Both the position numbers and the translations under genes were made by a program. From Nymphalis io (lineage: Eukaryota; Arthropoda; Insecta; Lepidoptera; Nymphalidae): DNA of 64,000 bases. Location of the stretch: the NCBI RefSeq assembly GCF_905147045.1, contig NC_065902.1, forward strand, positions 4,223,377 through 4,287,376. The letters run 5' to 3'. Numbering within the stretch: the first letter of the stretch is position 1; each line of letters starts with the position of its first letter. Below, in pieces: positions 21,735 through 34,546 of the stretch. A model generated the notes under the pieces. That model was not told the DNA's origin. It was given only the letters and a program-made list of their open reading frames with translations, and did not search any database.

Positions 21735-22370
21735 GTAATTTGTGTCATTATTACCACAAACATGCGGGTTTAAATTCCTAAAAGTCACTCGCTACATAAA
21801 CAATATTGAACACAGAAACGCGCGGGAAAACGACTCTCACGCGCATGGTAACCAACTTAATTACATTGTTTTAATTACGAAAACAAGGCGTTGCCGCTTA
21901 GGCCAATTATTCAATTAATAATAATGCGCATTTTGCCATGAATAGATAGGGGATATCTAGTCATGGTCGAGTGAATTTCACGCTGCTGAATAAGATCGAA
22001 ATTTAAATAGCTGCTCTAAATATTTTTTAAATACAATTGGACTTAATTTTGACACATATATGTCATATTATTCATTTTGAAAATATAACCTATTATGAAA
22101 TAGCTTGGTGCTTGGGTGCTTATATCTTCGGTTTGGAAAATAAACTATTACTTAATAAACTTTTATGCGACACCTTGTAAAGTATTTTTAAAATCGAATG
22201 TATAGTATGTTTTCATTGTATATGTTTTCATATGTTATGCTGTTTGTCTGACTCTGCCTATATTAATATACTTTTATAATAATAATTAATAAATCATGAT
22301 TTTACCCTCTTACAAAAATTGTAAGCCGCTAAAATTATTTAGGGCTCCGTGTTTACTTATTATATACTTT
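21735..22370. other. AT-rich stretch, nothing recognised
   Basis: No exon or repeat seen. Confidence 0.5.
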
Positions 22371-22376
22371 ATGAAC

Positions 22377-22436
22377 AAAATGGCGGTGACCAGTTGGGGT
22401 GTGACGTAAGCCACGTTTTCGCAATCCGCCATTTCG
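22377..22436. promoter_or_regulatory. Composite YY1/Pho and CRE-like element
   Basis: AAAATGGCGGTGAC at 22377 and TCCGCCATTT at 22425 are oppositely oriented YY1/Pleiohomeotic motifs flanking TGACGTAA (22402). All within 60 bp of otherwise AT-rich DNA, so a core promoter or Polycomb-response-type element is plausible. Confidence 0.45.
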
Positions 22437-22439
22437 TAG

Positions 22440-23768
22440 AAATTTGATACGGCAAAGACTCTTCAGTTTTCATTATAAAACATATAATTTTCTTCGTTGC
22501 TATTATTGTGTGTAATTATACACTCAAAATAATTGCAATATAATGCTTATGCTTTAGATGTTTACATTATTATAAGACATTAGTACCTACGTTAAATTAG
22601 TATAATACTTTTTATTGTGTTTATTTATGTCTTAAGTTTTTTATTACTCAATATAATCTAGAATATTCTGAGACAAGACAACCAAAATTGAATGCTGATA
22701 CCGCCTACGATATCCGCATGTAACTAGGTCTTAATCCGATAAAATATTGAGGCATTATTATTAGAACTGTATCATTTTAGTGACGTCGTCAAAGTAAATT
22801 ATTAAAACAATATTGAATATATATTTATATGACAGTTATTTTAAGACAATTTAATTAATAACAACAAAGTGTAAAAAAATGTTTTAGAATCGGGCGGATA
22901 ACTAAGTAATTATGTAATTTACTTATAAAAAGTTATTTTTTTTTCAATACAATGAAAACGAAATATGGACAATAAAGTATGCATAAAAAAAGTATTACCA
23001 TTATACATAAAAATAATTAAAATTGATTAATATAAAAATACATAAGCAAAATAATAAAAAATAGAGACCAAGACTACAACGTGCTACGGCGTAGCAATTT
23101 ATTTTGTCATTTGCAATGAAATGTTACATAATATCTATAAATAAATTAATTCAAATTATGACAGCCATTCTATTTAAGTTCATTCAAACAAAGGCGATGT
23201 GGTCTAAAATTTTAATCTGATGAATTGTTTAAATACCACATATATACATGTTGTATCTGTTATAGATTCGATCTCGACCGACCTTAGGATTTGGTTGACT
23301 GACCTTCAAAGACTGTTTTTTTTTCGGGACTGCATTAATCAAAGTCCTTGCAAATGATGAATCTTAATACCTGCGTCCGTTTGCACACTCATAAGGTTTC
23401 TTGTATACCTCCATTAAGGAACCAAATTAAAGTAATTGTCTTTGTGTTTATTATCGGGTGACTAACCTTCCTGTGTTTATGTTAGTTGTTAAAAATATCT
23501 TTTGGCCAATAATTTAGTATCTACAAGCAACCAGCGAAATTTTCTGGTTGAATAACTTCGGTTTATATTGATTTGAGCACCTGCAGTCATATATTAATGA
23601 CAAAAAGTATGTAGGTCAATTTATTATGTATCTTGTATATAATAATAATTTGTGGTATATAGGTTTGACCAATTACCATAAATGTTACCACATACACTGT
23701 ATCTTTTAATAGAGAAAGTTTTAATATTATCCATTTTATGCTTTCTTTTCGTTAAATGGCGCTGCAAC
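22440..23768. other. AT-rich stretch, nothing recognised
   Basis: No exon, repeat or CpG patch seen. Confidence 0.5.
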
Positions 23769-23769
23769 A

Positions 23770-24053
23770 TAATAATAATAATAATAATATCCTGGGACAT
23801 TTTTCACACACGGCCATCTGATCCCAAATTAAGCTTGTACAAAGCTTGTGCTATGGAAACCAGACAACTGATATACTACATATACTACTTTTCTTTTTGT
23901 AAATACATACTTATATAGATAATTTCACCCAGACTCAGGACAAACAGACATGTTCATGCACACAAATGTCTGTCCTGGGTGGATGTGGTGAATCGAACCC
24001 ACAACCTTCGGCGTGAAAGGCAAGTGTTCTACCAACCACGCCAACCGGCTCGT
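23770..24053 (-). repeat. SINE family D, full length, inverted
   Basis: Reverse complement of the family at 5611: starts at the (ATT)n tail and ends with the tRNA-like head (accacgccaaccggctcg). The open frame over it is a repeat translation. Confidence 0.9.
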
Positions 24054-25080
24054 CAAACGTATCTTATCATACTGTATAAAAGTAGCATAAATATTATATA
24101 CATCGTAGGATAATGTCTCCCGGGTTTCGTTAATAGGTGGCTTATACATTCGATTTAAGATTATATTTATTTTAAAAAACTTAAAAAAAAATGGATTCCA
24201 GAGTATAATGAGTAAGAACATTAGTTTAACTTATTTAAATTGAATGTACAAATCTGTGTCGTACATAATATATAAGTACATATACATGTGCAACTCATTA
24301 CTATTTAGTACAATACCCAAAGTCTGTCGGATTGCTTGCCGATGATGGTTTTTGTTCCGCTCCTAGCAATCACAATTTTAACGTAGGTATATAGCCTGTA
24401 ATCTGTCTTAAATAAATGGATTATCTAATTAAAAAATAACAAAATTCATTGATAGTTCCTGAGGCTGGAGCTTTCAGTGTTAAACCTATTTTTTTAAATT
24501 AAATTGATTATAATTAAGAATCTATTATTTGTATATTGTAAAATAATATATTATTAAACAATAGTCTCTTAAAGAACATAACCTCAAACGTAATGAAAAA
24601 TTAAAATTACCTCTGAATCGACCTCAGTTTATAAAGAAATTCATATCGAGGTCTTGGGTTGCGTGTGGCCGGACATACCTAACAAACATGTTGCTAAGCA
24701 ATAAATAAAATTCTACCTCCGCTGATAGGTCGGCAAAGTGACTCACTAAAACAGGCTGCGCGGCTGCATGGCTATAAGCCCAAATATTTTTGTTTCATCT
24801 ACATTTATTTACAATAACAATGTTCATGTGGTATCACCGTAGAAATTTAAAAAAAGTAATGAAAACCCTCTATATAATATGTTTTATCTAATAAGATTTC
24901 CAATTTAATTTAATAAATTATAACTTTTACACTCAACTCTTGTAGTGATGATCATAGTTATTGGTGAAAATATAGTAATCATAGACATATATTTTCATTT
25001 CAGAAATTGGTTATTATTTGGAAACAACGAAAACTATCACTGCAACATAATAAAGCAAAATCGAGCAGTGGCCGTGTAAC
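24054..25080. other. Mostly AT-rich; AP-1-like site
   Basis: A short GC-richer stretch at about 24720-24780 carries gtgactcac (AP-1-like). No exon recognised. Confidence 0.35.
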
Positions 25081-25081
25081 T

Positions 25082-25200
25082 TCAGCGGATTGCGCCTGCG
25101 CAGGACGTGAGTCAGGTGTCGTTAACCCGATACTACGCGTCATCACAAGTTTCGCCTGTAATTATATTTTGCGTCGCTCTTTATCACATCCACATTGGCA
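25082..25200. promoter_or_regulatory. CpG patch with NRF1-like palindrome
   Basis: TGCGCCTGCGCA at 25091-25102 fits the NRF1/Erect wing site, followed by gtgagtcagg (AP-1-like). Looks like a small promoter or enhancer core; direction unknown. Confidence 0.4.
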
Positions 25201-27440
25201 AGTCTCGAATAATTCTTTTTTACTTCAATATGAATAAAATTCGGTACTTTGCAATTAGTAATTTTTTTATGATTGCTTGATAATAATATGATCTTTATAA
25301 TGGTTTAAATACTTTACGAACAAAAATAAACACGATCCAATAAAAATAATCTAAATTTTCGATTTAAATAACAATAATTGTATCAATATATCTCTGGCAG
25401 TTCTTTTAAAAATAAGTGATGAATTGAAAATTTAAATTAATGTGTTTTAATAAGCTAGAAGTCGATTTTGATTTTTGACAAAGATATTAAAACCACTTTT
25501 TGCATTAAAGGTGCGCAAGATTTTTAAATATATAATTTTTGTTTCGATCATAATAAACTTTCTTTATAAATATTTTTTAATTCAGTAGGCTTATCATAAT
25601 AATTATTAATTTTCAATTTTATATTATTATATTTTTGCTGTTACAAGGACACATATAATATAATGGTAAGTGAAAAACTAATAACGTAATATTTAAATCT
25701 GTAATTTACTAATGGTGAAACAGTTAAATTTCGATATTAGGATGCAGATTGAAAATCGATTTAAATCAATTAATCGTATTCAAGATGGATTTAAATTTGC
25801 GTTCGTTGATATAATATTATTTTTCATTTATATATATATCTCAAGATGGCTGAGGATTATAAATGAACTAAAAAAATATTTATATTGAAATCGTTTGTTG
25901 AAGTATGACATTAGTTACATTTTAGAGATAAAAGAAAAACATATATGATTTTAATAATCAAAGAAATAATATATGCATGAAGTCGTAAATTATTCATTTT
26001 GTAACTAACAATAATTACATTAATTATATTTTGTTATAAAATATGTTAGAGCTGTAACTGAAGAGTTAAATAATATGGAAAAAATGTTAAATCTAATTAA
26101 TAGTTTCGCTGAAATAAATCTAGATTAACAACTCGAATTAATCTATCTTTATATTCGATTTATGTATTTATTTTATTTTCTCTGTAATGTAGATGACATT
26201 AAGTTGATTCTTATACCAATTAAAATTTCTAATGTCCTAGTTAATATGTCAAACTTGTGTTCGTTCCTGAATTATTGAATTATATTATAACTTCCTAGAA
26301 TGTTAAGAAAAAAATAAGTTAATTCAATGGGTATTAATATTCGGTGTACTCAACTCTTGGTTAAAATATAATTATCAATGCATATCTATTAGACTTGCAT
26401 CCGGTAATATGAGTCAGCGTTTGAAGAATTGTTTTAACTTCATTGTAAATAGTTTCTTCAGCTTGACTAACTTATTTCCGATTATATGAATCGACTTAAT
26501 ATTTTTTTTATAATTTAGAAGACACGAAATCACATTAACTTTTTGCAGTATTATATACTATTTATTACTTTTATTTACTGAGAGTCATAAAGCAGAAACG
26601 TCAAATATAAGGACAACAATTTTAGTTACAAAAAATTAATACAAGATGACGACGAAAAACAATAGCGGTAACATGACCGTTGGATCATATTTTGTTTTAT
26701 TAAATAGTACCAATATAAATGTATATTATATAGACAATATCATGAATCAACGTTTTCATTTAGATATTATGTTTCATAATTTCTATTCACCATTTTATTC
26801 AAAGTTGGTAGGTAGCTATCATTTTGACATATTAGTTTAGCATGATGAACGTAATATTCCTTTATTAAACATAATTTAAATTGAAATATGATTCAATTGT
26901 AAATTTATTCTACCAGTTAAATATATTTTTTATTTTGTTCTAAGTATTCGAAGTTTTAATCGCTTAGAAGTATAAATATACATTACTTATATAGTAAATT
27001 TATTTCATAAATCACATTTTTTCTATTTGTCAGAGATGTAAAGTCAGAAAAAGAACATGGTTGCTGCTGTTATTTTAACAACATTACTAATTTACTATTT
27101 TATAAGGAAAATAAAAATTATATTTTAATTAGACTGTAGTTAATGATTAGTATAAATAGAATGTTGCTTTTAATTTATTTGTAAATAACGATAGATATGA
27201 CTTGTGCGTCAACTATTGTATGTTGACGGTACTAAGTTTATAACCTTCATGCAAGCGTCAACAACAACTGCACAGTCTCAATTAAATCAGATGAGGTTAA
27301 CAGTACCTAGATTAACAGTAAACAGTGTTCGAATTTATACTTTTATCTTATAAATTAACGCCTTAACGATATTCGTTACAACATAACGTACTATTAACTA
27401 AGCGGGACAAATATTTAGAATTAACTAGATAAACATAGAT
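25201..27440. other. AT-rich stretch, nothing firm
   Basis: Long AT-rich sequence. A plus frame at 26646-26840 is AT-driven and not called. Confidence 0.45.
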
Positions 27441-27474
27441 GAATAGAAACAGAAAAAGTTGCATGTGTACCTAG

Positions 27475-27690
27475 TAACACTTGAGCGGACATTGTTTGTA
27501 ATCGCTCAGTTTTCGGAACCCTCTGTACATAACAGTGACCTTTGACGATGTCCATGTCCTTCCGTTTATTCAACCGATACTTAACATTCAAGACACGCTT
27601 TGGTGGTGATTGAGTCAAATCATTTTGAATGCTCTGGTCGTAGGGACGTGACGTTATGGTTTTTATGAAAATATTATTATCACTTTCGTT
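27475..27690 (-). other. Exon-like minus-strand open frame, unidentified
   Basis: On the minus strand about 75 codons are open, including KRVLNVKYRLNKRKDMDIVK and HCYVQRVPKTERLQTMSAQV, then a possible donor CTAG|GTACAC near 27470. The upstream acceptor (gaaag|T) is weak. Its entry phase would suit the exon ending at 30242. Basic and polar, not recognised; may be chance or a decayed gene. Confidence 0.25.
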
Positions 27691-27837
27691 TCAATGGGTT
27701 TCGTCTTTCGTTGTGTTACAAAGAATCAAAATGTATCCATTCAAAACATATACAAATTTGTTTGAATAAAATTACAATGATTTCAAATTATACAGTTTTT
27801 CTAGTGTATACTTATTTTCTAATAGCTTAAAAGCAGC

Positions 27838-27911
27838 AACAGCCTGTTAATGTCCCACTGCTGGGCTAAGGCCTCCTCTCCCTTTTGAGGAGAAGGTTTG
27901 GAGTTTATTCC
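27838..27911 (-). repeat. SINE family A, 3' fragment, inverted
   Basis: 74 bp from aacagcctgttaatgtccca to gtttggagtttattcc, nearly identical to the 3' end of the copy at 57971. Confidence 0.85.
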
Positions 27912-28202
27912 TAATAGCTTACCTACAATAATTTCTTACATCAATATTCTATTGACCTTATTTGGTAAAGAATACTTGAGGCATTTAACTTATCACTCAA
28001 ATAAAGAGTTAAATATGATAAGAGAAACTAAAATATGAAATAAAAAAACAGATGTCAAGTATCATATTGTTAATATAAATTACTATCATTGCAACATAAT
28101 TAAGTTAAATAGTTTCCGTAATTAAAAAAATATAGTACATATCAGAATAAGTTTATATATACTAATGTTTTTACAATCTATGTAAAATGCTATTATACTT
28201 AC

Positions 28203-28252
28203 AGCGATAGCATTATGTCTCATTCGGTATTTGTAATTTCCACCAAACTCAT
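28203..28252 (-). ncRNA. Candidate 50-nt internal exon on the minus strand
   Basis: The minus strand shows a strong acceptor (ggttttttttcttacag) and, 50 nt later, a strong donor GCT|GTAAGTATA. One phase is open and reads EFGGNYKYRMRHNAIA; the others stop. It could be a coding micro-exon (in phase 1, out phase 0) or a lncRNA exon. Confidence 0.4.
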
Positions 28253-28259
28253 CTGTAAG

Positions 28260-29640
28260 AAAAAAAACCGTACTAACTCAATAAGTTTAGAATAATACTT
28301 TGAAAATAGTTTTAATGAATACAATTTCTATTCAATAATCACAATATCGTAATAATTAATCAAGAAACGGTTTTAGTTTTATCAATTATCTCTTGAATTT
28401 ATTGTGACCGATAAGGTAGAGCTGAGATTAACACGGGCGTTATTCGTATAATCGGTAAAGATTCTATAATCGCCGTTTTTATAAACATTAATCATAATCT
28501 TATGGAAAAACAAACAATATTGGTTGAGCATAGGCTCAAGAATAGTCTTGATATTAATGTCTAATTGGAGTTTTTCCTGGAAATGATGACGGGCAGCGCG
28601 TTCGCATCAGAGTCAATTTGATCATAAAACTGAATAATATTATGATGTCACCTGAATGATGTACTCGTATTAGTAATCGTGTTTTTTTCTTATTTACTAA
28701 CTATGTTTTGCTTTTGTATGTTTCTTGGTGATATTTTGTTTTATTTTGCTTTAATATTTTTTATGAAGCCCTAAAGATTAGTAAGTTTTTCTTACATGAT
28801 GACAAGAAAAGTGTTAACATCAGCTACCCCACGAACTGTGTATGAAAATCAACAATATGAATTTATAAAAAGGTGACAAATTCGTTGGGTCCGTAAAATT
28901 TGAAGTCGTCTCGCAAACAGTTTAACTCTCAGTATAGCACGTCACTTCAGATTTGCTCATTCTCAATATCATTAGATTAGACAAGAGTCAGACAAAGAAT
29001 TAATAAAAATATTCTTTTTTAATGCAGAAGAACTCTTCATAATGGTGGAAATAAAGATGACGAAAAATCCTTGTCCAGAATCTTATATACTTATATTGTA
29101 ATATTAATATTACTTTATTTTTATACATTAGATAAAGAAAGTATAATTTTGGTTTTTGATTGTATTTGTTTATATATATTTGCTTTCTATATTGTGTTCA
29201 AGGCAATGTTGGGTTGCAAGCGAAATTTATTTATAAATTATATTAACCTAACACTACACTAAAATTCAATCTAACATTTCAATCCAACATTATATGTATA
29301 TTATAATCTTTATTTGGTACATTTTGCATGAAAAATTATGTTTATTAGTAACCCATACGCAGTTATTATACTGGTAAATATAAAATCTGTGCATTCTCAT
29401 TTTTTACTCACAAGTCATAGTCATAAATACACAACTTCATAGATCCCACAGTTGGCGGTATATATAATTGACGTTGTAAGAAGTGAATTATTCTTCTTGC
29501 AGTGTCAGTTGTTTATAGGGGAAGGTTACTACTTAACACCAGGTCATCGAATTATTCGTCTGTTTTCTTAAAATTAATTCATTGGAAACCGATTTATAAG
29601 TACGTAGGTACTTACTAATTAAAATGTGAAATTAATAACA
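28260..29640. other. AT-rich stretch, nothing recognised
   Basis: No exon, repeat or CpG patch seen. Confidence 0.45.
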
Positions 29641-29645
29641 GTAAC

Positions 29646-29880
29646 GAAATATACTTAAAAATATCGAAGTTGCATTTCAATTCACTTAAAGCATTTATTT
29701 ATAAAATTCTATTGTTAAGATTGAATATCGAAATATTTTTTATCTGATTTCCTGCAATACATTATCAATAACACACAAATATATAACAGTAGTTGATATA
29801 TTTGAAATATACTTAAAAATATCGAATTATTCGGAGTTCCGTTTGAATTCACTTTAAGCGTTTATTTATAAAATTCTATT
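29646..29880. repeat. Local direct repeat, unit A twice with unit B between
   Basis: About 70 bp at 29646-29712 recurs at 29804-29880 (shared start aatatacttaaaaatatcga, shared end aaaattctatt). The sequence between (29713-29797) is unit B, which recurs at 31804-31900. Part of an unknown interspersed repeat. Confidence 0.7.
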
Positions 29881-30241
29881 AATAGACAAACAGTCATACA
29901 ACGACGATAGCAACTAGGTGTATGAGCTCTTATAAGATAAATCCATTTATAATAAATTGTACGTTCGTATCTATTCTTACGAGGTTGCAAATGGCTGCGT
30001 GGTTCTGGCAAGTGGCACATGATTAAATACATGTTAAATTGTTGTTTATTCATTTACCATATTCAGAATAATCAAGGTTCTATGAACAAACAGAATGTCA
30101 TTTTTATACCCGATAAACATATTTTTATCTATCTACAAATACAGCCGAATCGTAAGCGACTTAAGTCAATAAATATATTTTTAAATGTAACCTTAGATTA
30201 AGCAGAATGCAAAATATTAAAAAAAAATGCAATTTACTTAC

Positions 30242-30523
30242 GCATCGCGCTGAAACGAATTAATATTTTTGCCATAAAACATTATGTCGATATGTTCAAT
30301 AAAACTGATCGGTTTAGTCGAAAAGAAATGTTGCCAGAACGCAAACTTGTGTTTTTTCAAAGCATACTGAATATACTTTGGCATCTCTATAATAACAATT
30401 AAAATACCGATGACAATAATGATCGCTGAGACAACGGTTATCATTGCATCACAGTGACCAGCTGAGGAACAGGTTCGGGCTACATTCCTGAGGGAACGCC
30501 AACTCGCCGCATCGCGATGTAAG
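30242..30523 (-). CDS. Candidate membrane-protein exon, unidentified
   Basis: The minus strand is open for about 90 codons and ends exactly at a strong donor GATGC|GTAAGT (30242), leaving two bases over. ATG is at 30444; the frame extends upstream to about 30523 (SWRSLRNVARTCSSAGHC). After the ATG comes a hydrophobic span (AIIIVIGILIVII) and then KHKFAFWQHFFSTKP, so a type II or N-anchored membrane protein is plausible. No family recognised. No clear acceptor upstream, so it may be a first exon. Confidence 0.4.
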
Positions 30524-31272
30524 CTAATTACCCATCGCTATACAATGTAGTCACCAATATCTTTTACCGAATTTCTTACTCGATAAGGACTTTTATTTTT
30601 TACTTAATAAAATTTCCTTAATGCTTAAAATTTGCTCAGGTTGAATATGATTTTGAAATATTTTGTCGTATATAATAATATAGTACAACACGGCACTTAT
30701 AAATAACATTTATAATATATAATACAATTTACTCGTACATCTTAGTACTAATTGTACCAGGTGTTTGATCAGTCATGTTATAGAAAGTAAACAGCTCACT
30801 GACTTGCATCGTTAGACTCAAGCTGTAACATTTCTTATAATAGCAGCAGGTGGCTTTTCCTAATACTGGGGCATTTATACTGAACGTATTCAGTTGCGTA
30901 GCCAAGACTTTAAACAAGAAAAATCTAGAAATGAATTGACAAAAAATGAGATCCATCTACTTATTACAACGCCTATTTTATAATACATATTTAGCACAGT
31001 TAGTGTACAATAACAAAATATATATACAACTTATATGTGGCTCATCATGTTTAATGGCTTCATGAATTCATAGTAAATAAGGCATAATTTATTACATCAT
31101 GGATTAGGAAATTCGATATTGCTTTAAAAAATGACAAGTTTATGTGTATTTTATAACTTTATAAGAACCGGTTTTGTACATGACATATTTTTGGAATATC
31201 TTATTTAAAGATTTTAAAACAAAGGATAATTATAGCTGTATACAATAATATGGTAAATATTTCACATGACCT

Positions 31273-31418
31273 ATTATCTATATAAGTATGTATTTACAAA
31301 AGAAAAGCAGTATATGTAGTATATCAGTTGTCTGGTTTCCATAGTACAAGCTCTGCTTAATTTGGGAACAGATAGCCGTGTGTGAATAATGTCCCAGGAT
31401 ATCATTATTATTATAAAG
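31273..31418 (+). repeat. SINE family D, 5'-truncated
   Basis: Only the 3' half: ttatctatataagtatgtat through the (ATT)n tail; relatives at 5611 and 10503. Confidence 0.8.
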
Positions 31419-31803
31419 TATTTTGTATACATTAATATATTTATAATATGTTTTAATACTTTGATGGGGATGATTTTTTTAATAATTTTATATCGTGATA
31501 CTTATTTTTACTGATTAATTTTACATAACATATTAAAAAAATATGTTTAAGTTAAATATAAAATGAATAATAATAAAGCCACAAGCAGATGCACGCTTAT
31601 GAATGCTTTTAAATTTATTATCTATGTTTTTATTCATTTAAATTATTACTTTGTTTGTTTCCAACTGCTAAATGTTTATCATCGATGAATGATACTTAAT
31701 ACGTATAACATTAGATAATTTATTTGATTGCATTATATTTATTTAATGGTAACGCATTTTATTTTAATCTTTAGTTCAAAGGCCCAATTAAGATTCTCAA
31801 CAT

Positions 31804-31900
31804 ATAAATGATAAGATTGAATATCAAAATATTTTTATCTGATTTCCTGCAAAACATTATCTATAGAACACATAAATATATAACACTAGTTGATAAAAAT
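31804..31900 (+). repeat. Unit B direct repeat
   Basis: Matches 29713-29797 in order (aagattgaatatc, tatctgatttcctgca, cacataaatatataaca, agttgata) with some differences. Confidence 0.7.
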
Positions 31901-31904
31901 AATT

Positions 31905-32515
31905 TTTCTAGATATCATATTAACAGAATATGCGATGAAAGTTATAAAAATAGGTACAAATACTTTAAATTTATACAGGTAGGTTTTGCGTAATAATTGT
32001 TATTTGTATTCGAACTATGATGGTTAGGCTAAAAGAGATAGATTATTCTGAGCCGGTTATTATTCTAAATATTTTTATAGTTAAGCAAATATAATCGATA
32101 TTAAAATTTATATTAGATAATACATATATCAATAACTGTGTGAGTTCGGTAATATTTTCATTTCTTCAAACCCTGTAAAATATTATATAACTTGAGATTT
32201 ATTTAATCTTTTTGTTATGCCAAAAATATATAAATACAAAGTTATACAAAGTTTTTAGGCTACTGCTGTAGATAAACTTGTATTATGATGTAATATATTA
32301 ATGTAATGTATATTTAAATGAAATAATATTTTACTATATTTCAACCGGTTGGTACAAAGATAAGTAATAGATTTGATTAGTCACCTAGTTTCTTTATCTG
32401 CATGATTACTTGTATTGATAATAGCGTTGAAAAAAGTTTTGAAATGGTGCCAATTTTTTCCGGAAAATGTAATAATGAGATGTGCAAAGTTTAACACATT
32501 CCGATCTAAATATAC
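31905..32515. other. AT-rich stretch, nothing firm
   Basis: A truncated gagccggttattatt at about 32050 resembles a SINE-D head. Nothing else recognised. Confidence 0.4.
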
Positions 32516-32517
32516 GT

Positions 32518-32640
32518 GTGACGGTGTCAGCGATGACGCGGTGTTGCTGACGCAGCGCCCACGTCAGCGCTCACGGCTCAGCAGCCAGCACCCACTGAAT
32601 CACGCGCTCCAATGCTGCGGCCGCGTCGCTTAGTCGGCCT
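32518..32640. promoter_or_regulatory. CpG patch with Maf/CNC-like sites
   Basis: GC-rich island with TGCTGACGCAGC at 32545 (near-MARE) and additional half sites (cgtcagcgc, gctcagcagc). It ends with ggccgcgtcgcttagtcgg. Could be a stress-response enhancer or promoter; untested. Confidence 0.35.
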
Positions 32641-32704
32641 AGCTCAAATACTTGAATTTAAATATACAACTCTAAATTAGTATAGTAAAGGCTATATGAG
32701 TGTT

Positions 32705-32835
32705 GAGAGCCAAGATTGCCTAGTCCATAAACATGTGGATCTTAATCGAAAAATCGCGGGTTAAAATCCGGGCAAGCACTACTGAGTTTTATATTTAATT
32801 TGTGTTTATTATTAATCTTGTGTTCGGGGTGACTG
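32705..32835 (+). repeat. SINE family A head, degenerate
   Basis: Keeps ccaagattgcctagtccat (decayed A-box), cgcgggttaaaatccgggca (B-box) and the cactactgagtttt junction. Confidence 0.6.
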
Positions 32836-32839
32836 AAAT

Positions 32840-34545
32840 ATTTTAAAGAAACCAACATTATATACATATATATAAAACTATACACAACATCATTGTAAGG
32901 TTACATTTATCCATTCAGTTCAAAAATATAGTTTCTAAAAATATGAGGAAGCTTGTATTAAAAGATTTGAGAAACTTTAGCGTTGTTTGGGACTTGGGTG
33001 TAATGACGCGTATGCCTTCATAATATACAAGAGAAAGATATACGTGGGCGTGATGTTTCCTGTAGATATATCCGGATTTCAACACTAAAATGTTAAATGC
33101 GTTGAATACAAAGTGTTGTGTTGTATAAATACAATTTTTTAATTAAAAATATATTAAATTAGACAATCCTTTATTTAAGGGTAATATATATATATATATA
33201 AAATAAACTGATTTTAATTAAAAGCGTCGTTATTCCGACTATAATATTATCAAGTATGGTTTGTTACGCTTTCACAAATCAAATGTATTTTATTTAAGCA
33301 AGCTTTACAAAAAAGCTGTTTTGAATCGTCAATATTTTAACTCTACTCTTAATTATTCAACCGATCATCTTGAAATTTTGCAAACATCCATATTTGTGGA
33401 AATAATTTTAATTTGTAATTTTATAATGTATACATACATTATAAAAATTAAACTTCTATTAAAATAGTTTCAATATAAAAATAAAAATGTTACGTAAAGA
33501 TCAATTTATATAAAGTTGACCAAAGAAACATTCAATAAGAAACGTTGAATAATTTATAAGTTCTCTGGTACAATAAATAATGTAGTCAGTGTCAGCGCAC
33601 TTGATTCTCGTCACAGCAGGTTATAAAAGAGCAAACTGCCTTCACTATCTTTATCTGATAACCTATTATACTCGACGAAAGAAAATTAATAAGCTGATAA
33701 CGTACTTAAATATCCAATCCGACGGGAATTGACGGCAGCTCTTCACACAACAGTCTACTTGTTTTATTCAGAAGTTTTTTTCTATAAATGAAACAGTTTC
33801 GATACTCGTTAATATTTTTAGTTGAAATGAAATTAAAATATAAAGTAAACGTAAAGGTAACTTGAGAATGTGAATGGAAACGCTGTTAGGTATATTCTAG
33901 ATCCGTTTTTCGAGCTGTTGGAAACGTCCGTAAAAAAGCGTTCGTATTCGGTATAATGATAAAATCACAGATTAGTAAACATTACATTATTTGCAAAATT
34001 TATTTTGAATTAAGTATTTTGTTACCTGGACGAATAAATTACTTTCATATATTTATATTTATAATTTTTTGACAAATTCGTACTTAGATCACAATTATTA
34101 ATTAATATTAAAAAGACAGGTCTCACCATAATTTATGTTAAATGACGTTTGATTATAAATTGATTCGAGTGATTTTTTTCATAAATTAAAATCCGGTTCT
34201 AATGTGTTATAAATTGTTTTATATGGTAGTGACTAGCGAATGATTTGTGGTCAATTAATAATGTGTTGTTTTAAAATCACTTAACTAAATTTGTGTTAAT
34301 AAGCTACTGTTTTTTTATCAAAACTTTTATGTAACCTTTCACACACTTTATTTACACGAAAAGTGCAATCATCCTGTGTTAATATCTACCTATACCTAGA
34401 ACAAATATAACATTTAATATATATATGGTCTTGTTTTCTGCAATCAATTAATTTAATTAATTTTCAATCTTTCTTAATGAATATTTAGTTATAATAATAA
34501 AACCAACTTGTGAATAAAATGTAAATTATTATTTTTGTTCCCTCA
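32840..34545. other. AT-rich stretch, nothing firm
   Basis: Contains a (TA)n run at about 33184-33202. No exon recognised. Confidence 0.45.
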
Positions 34546-34546
34546 G

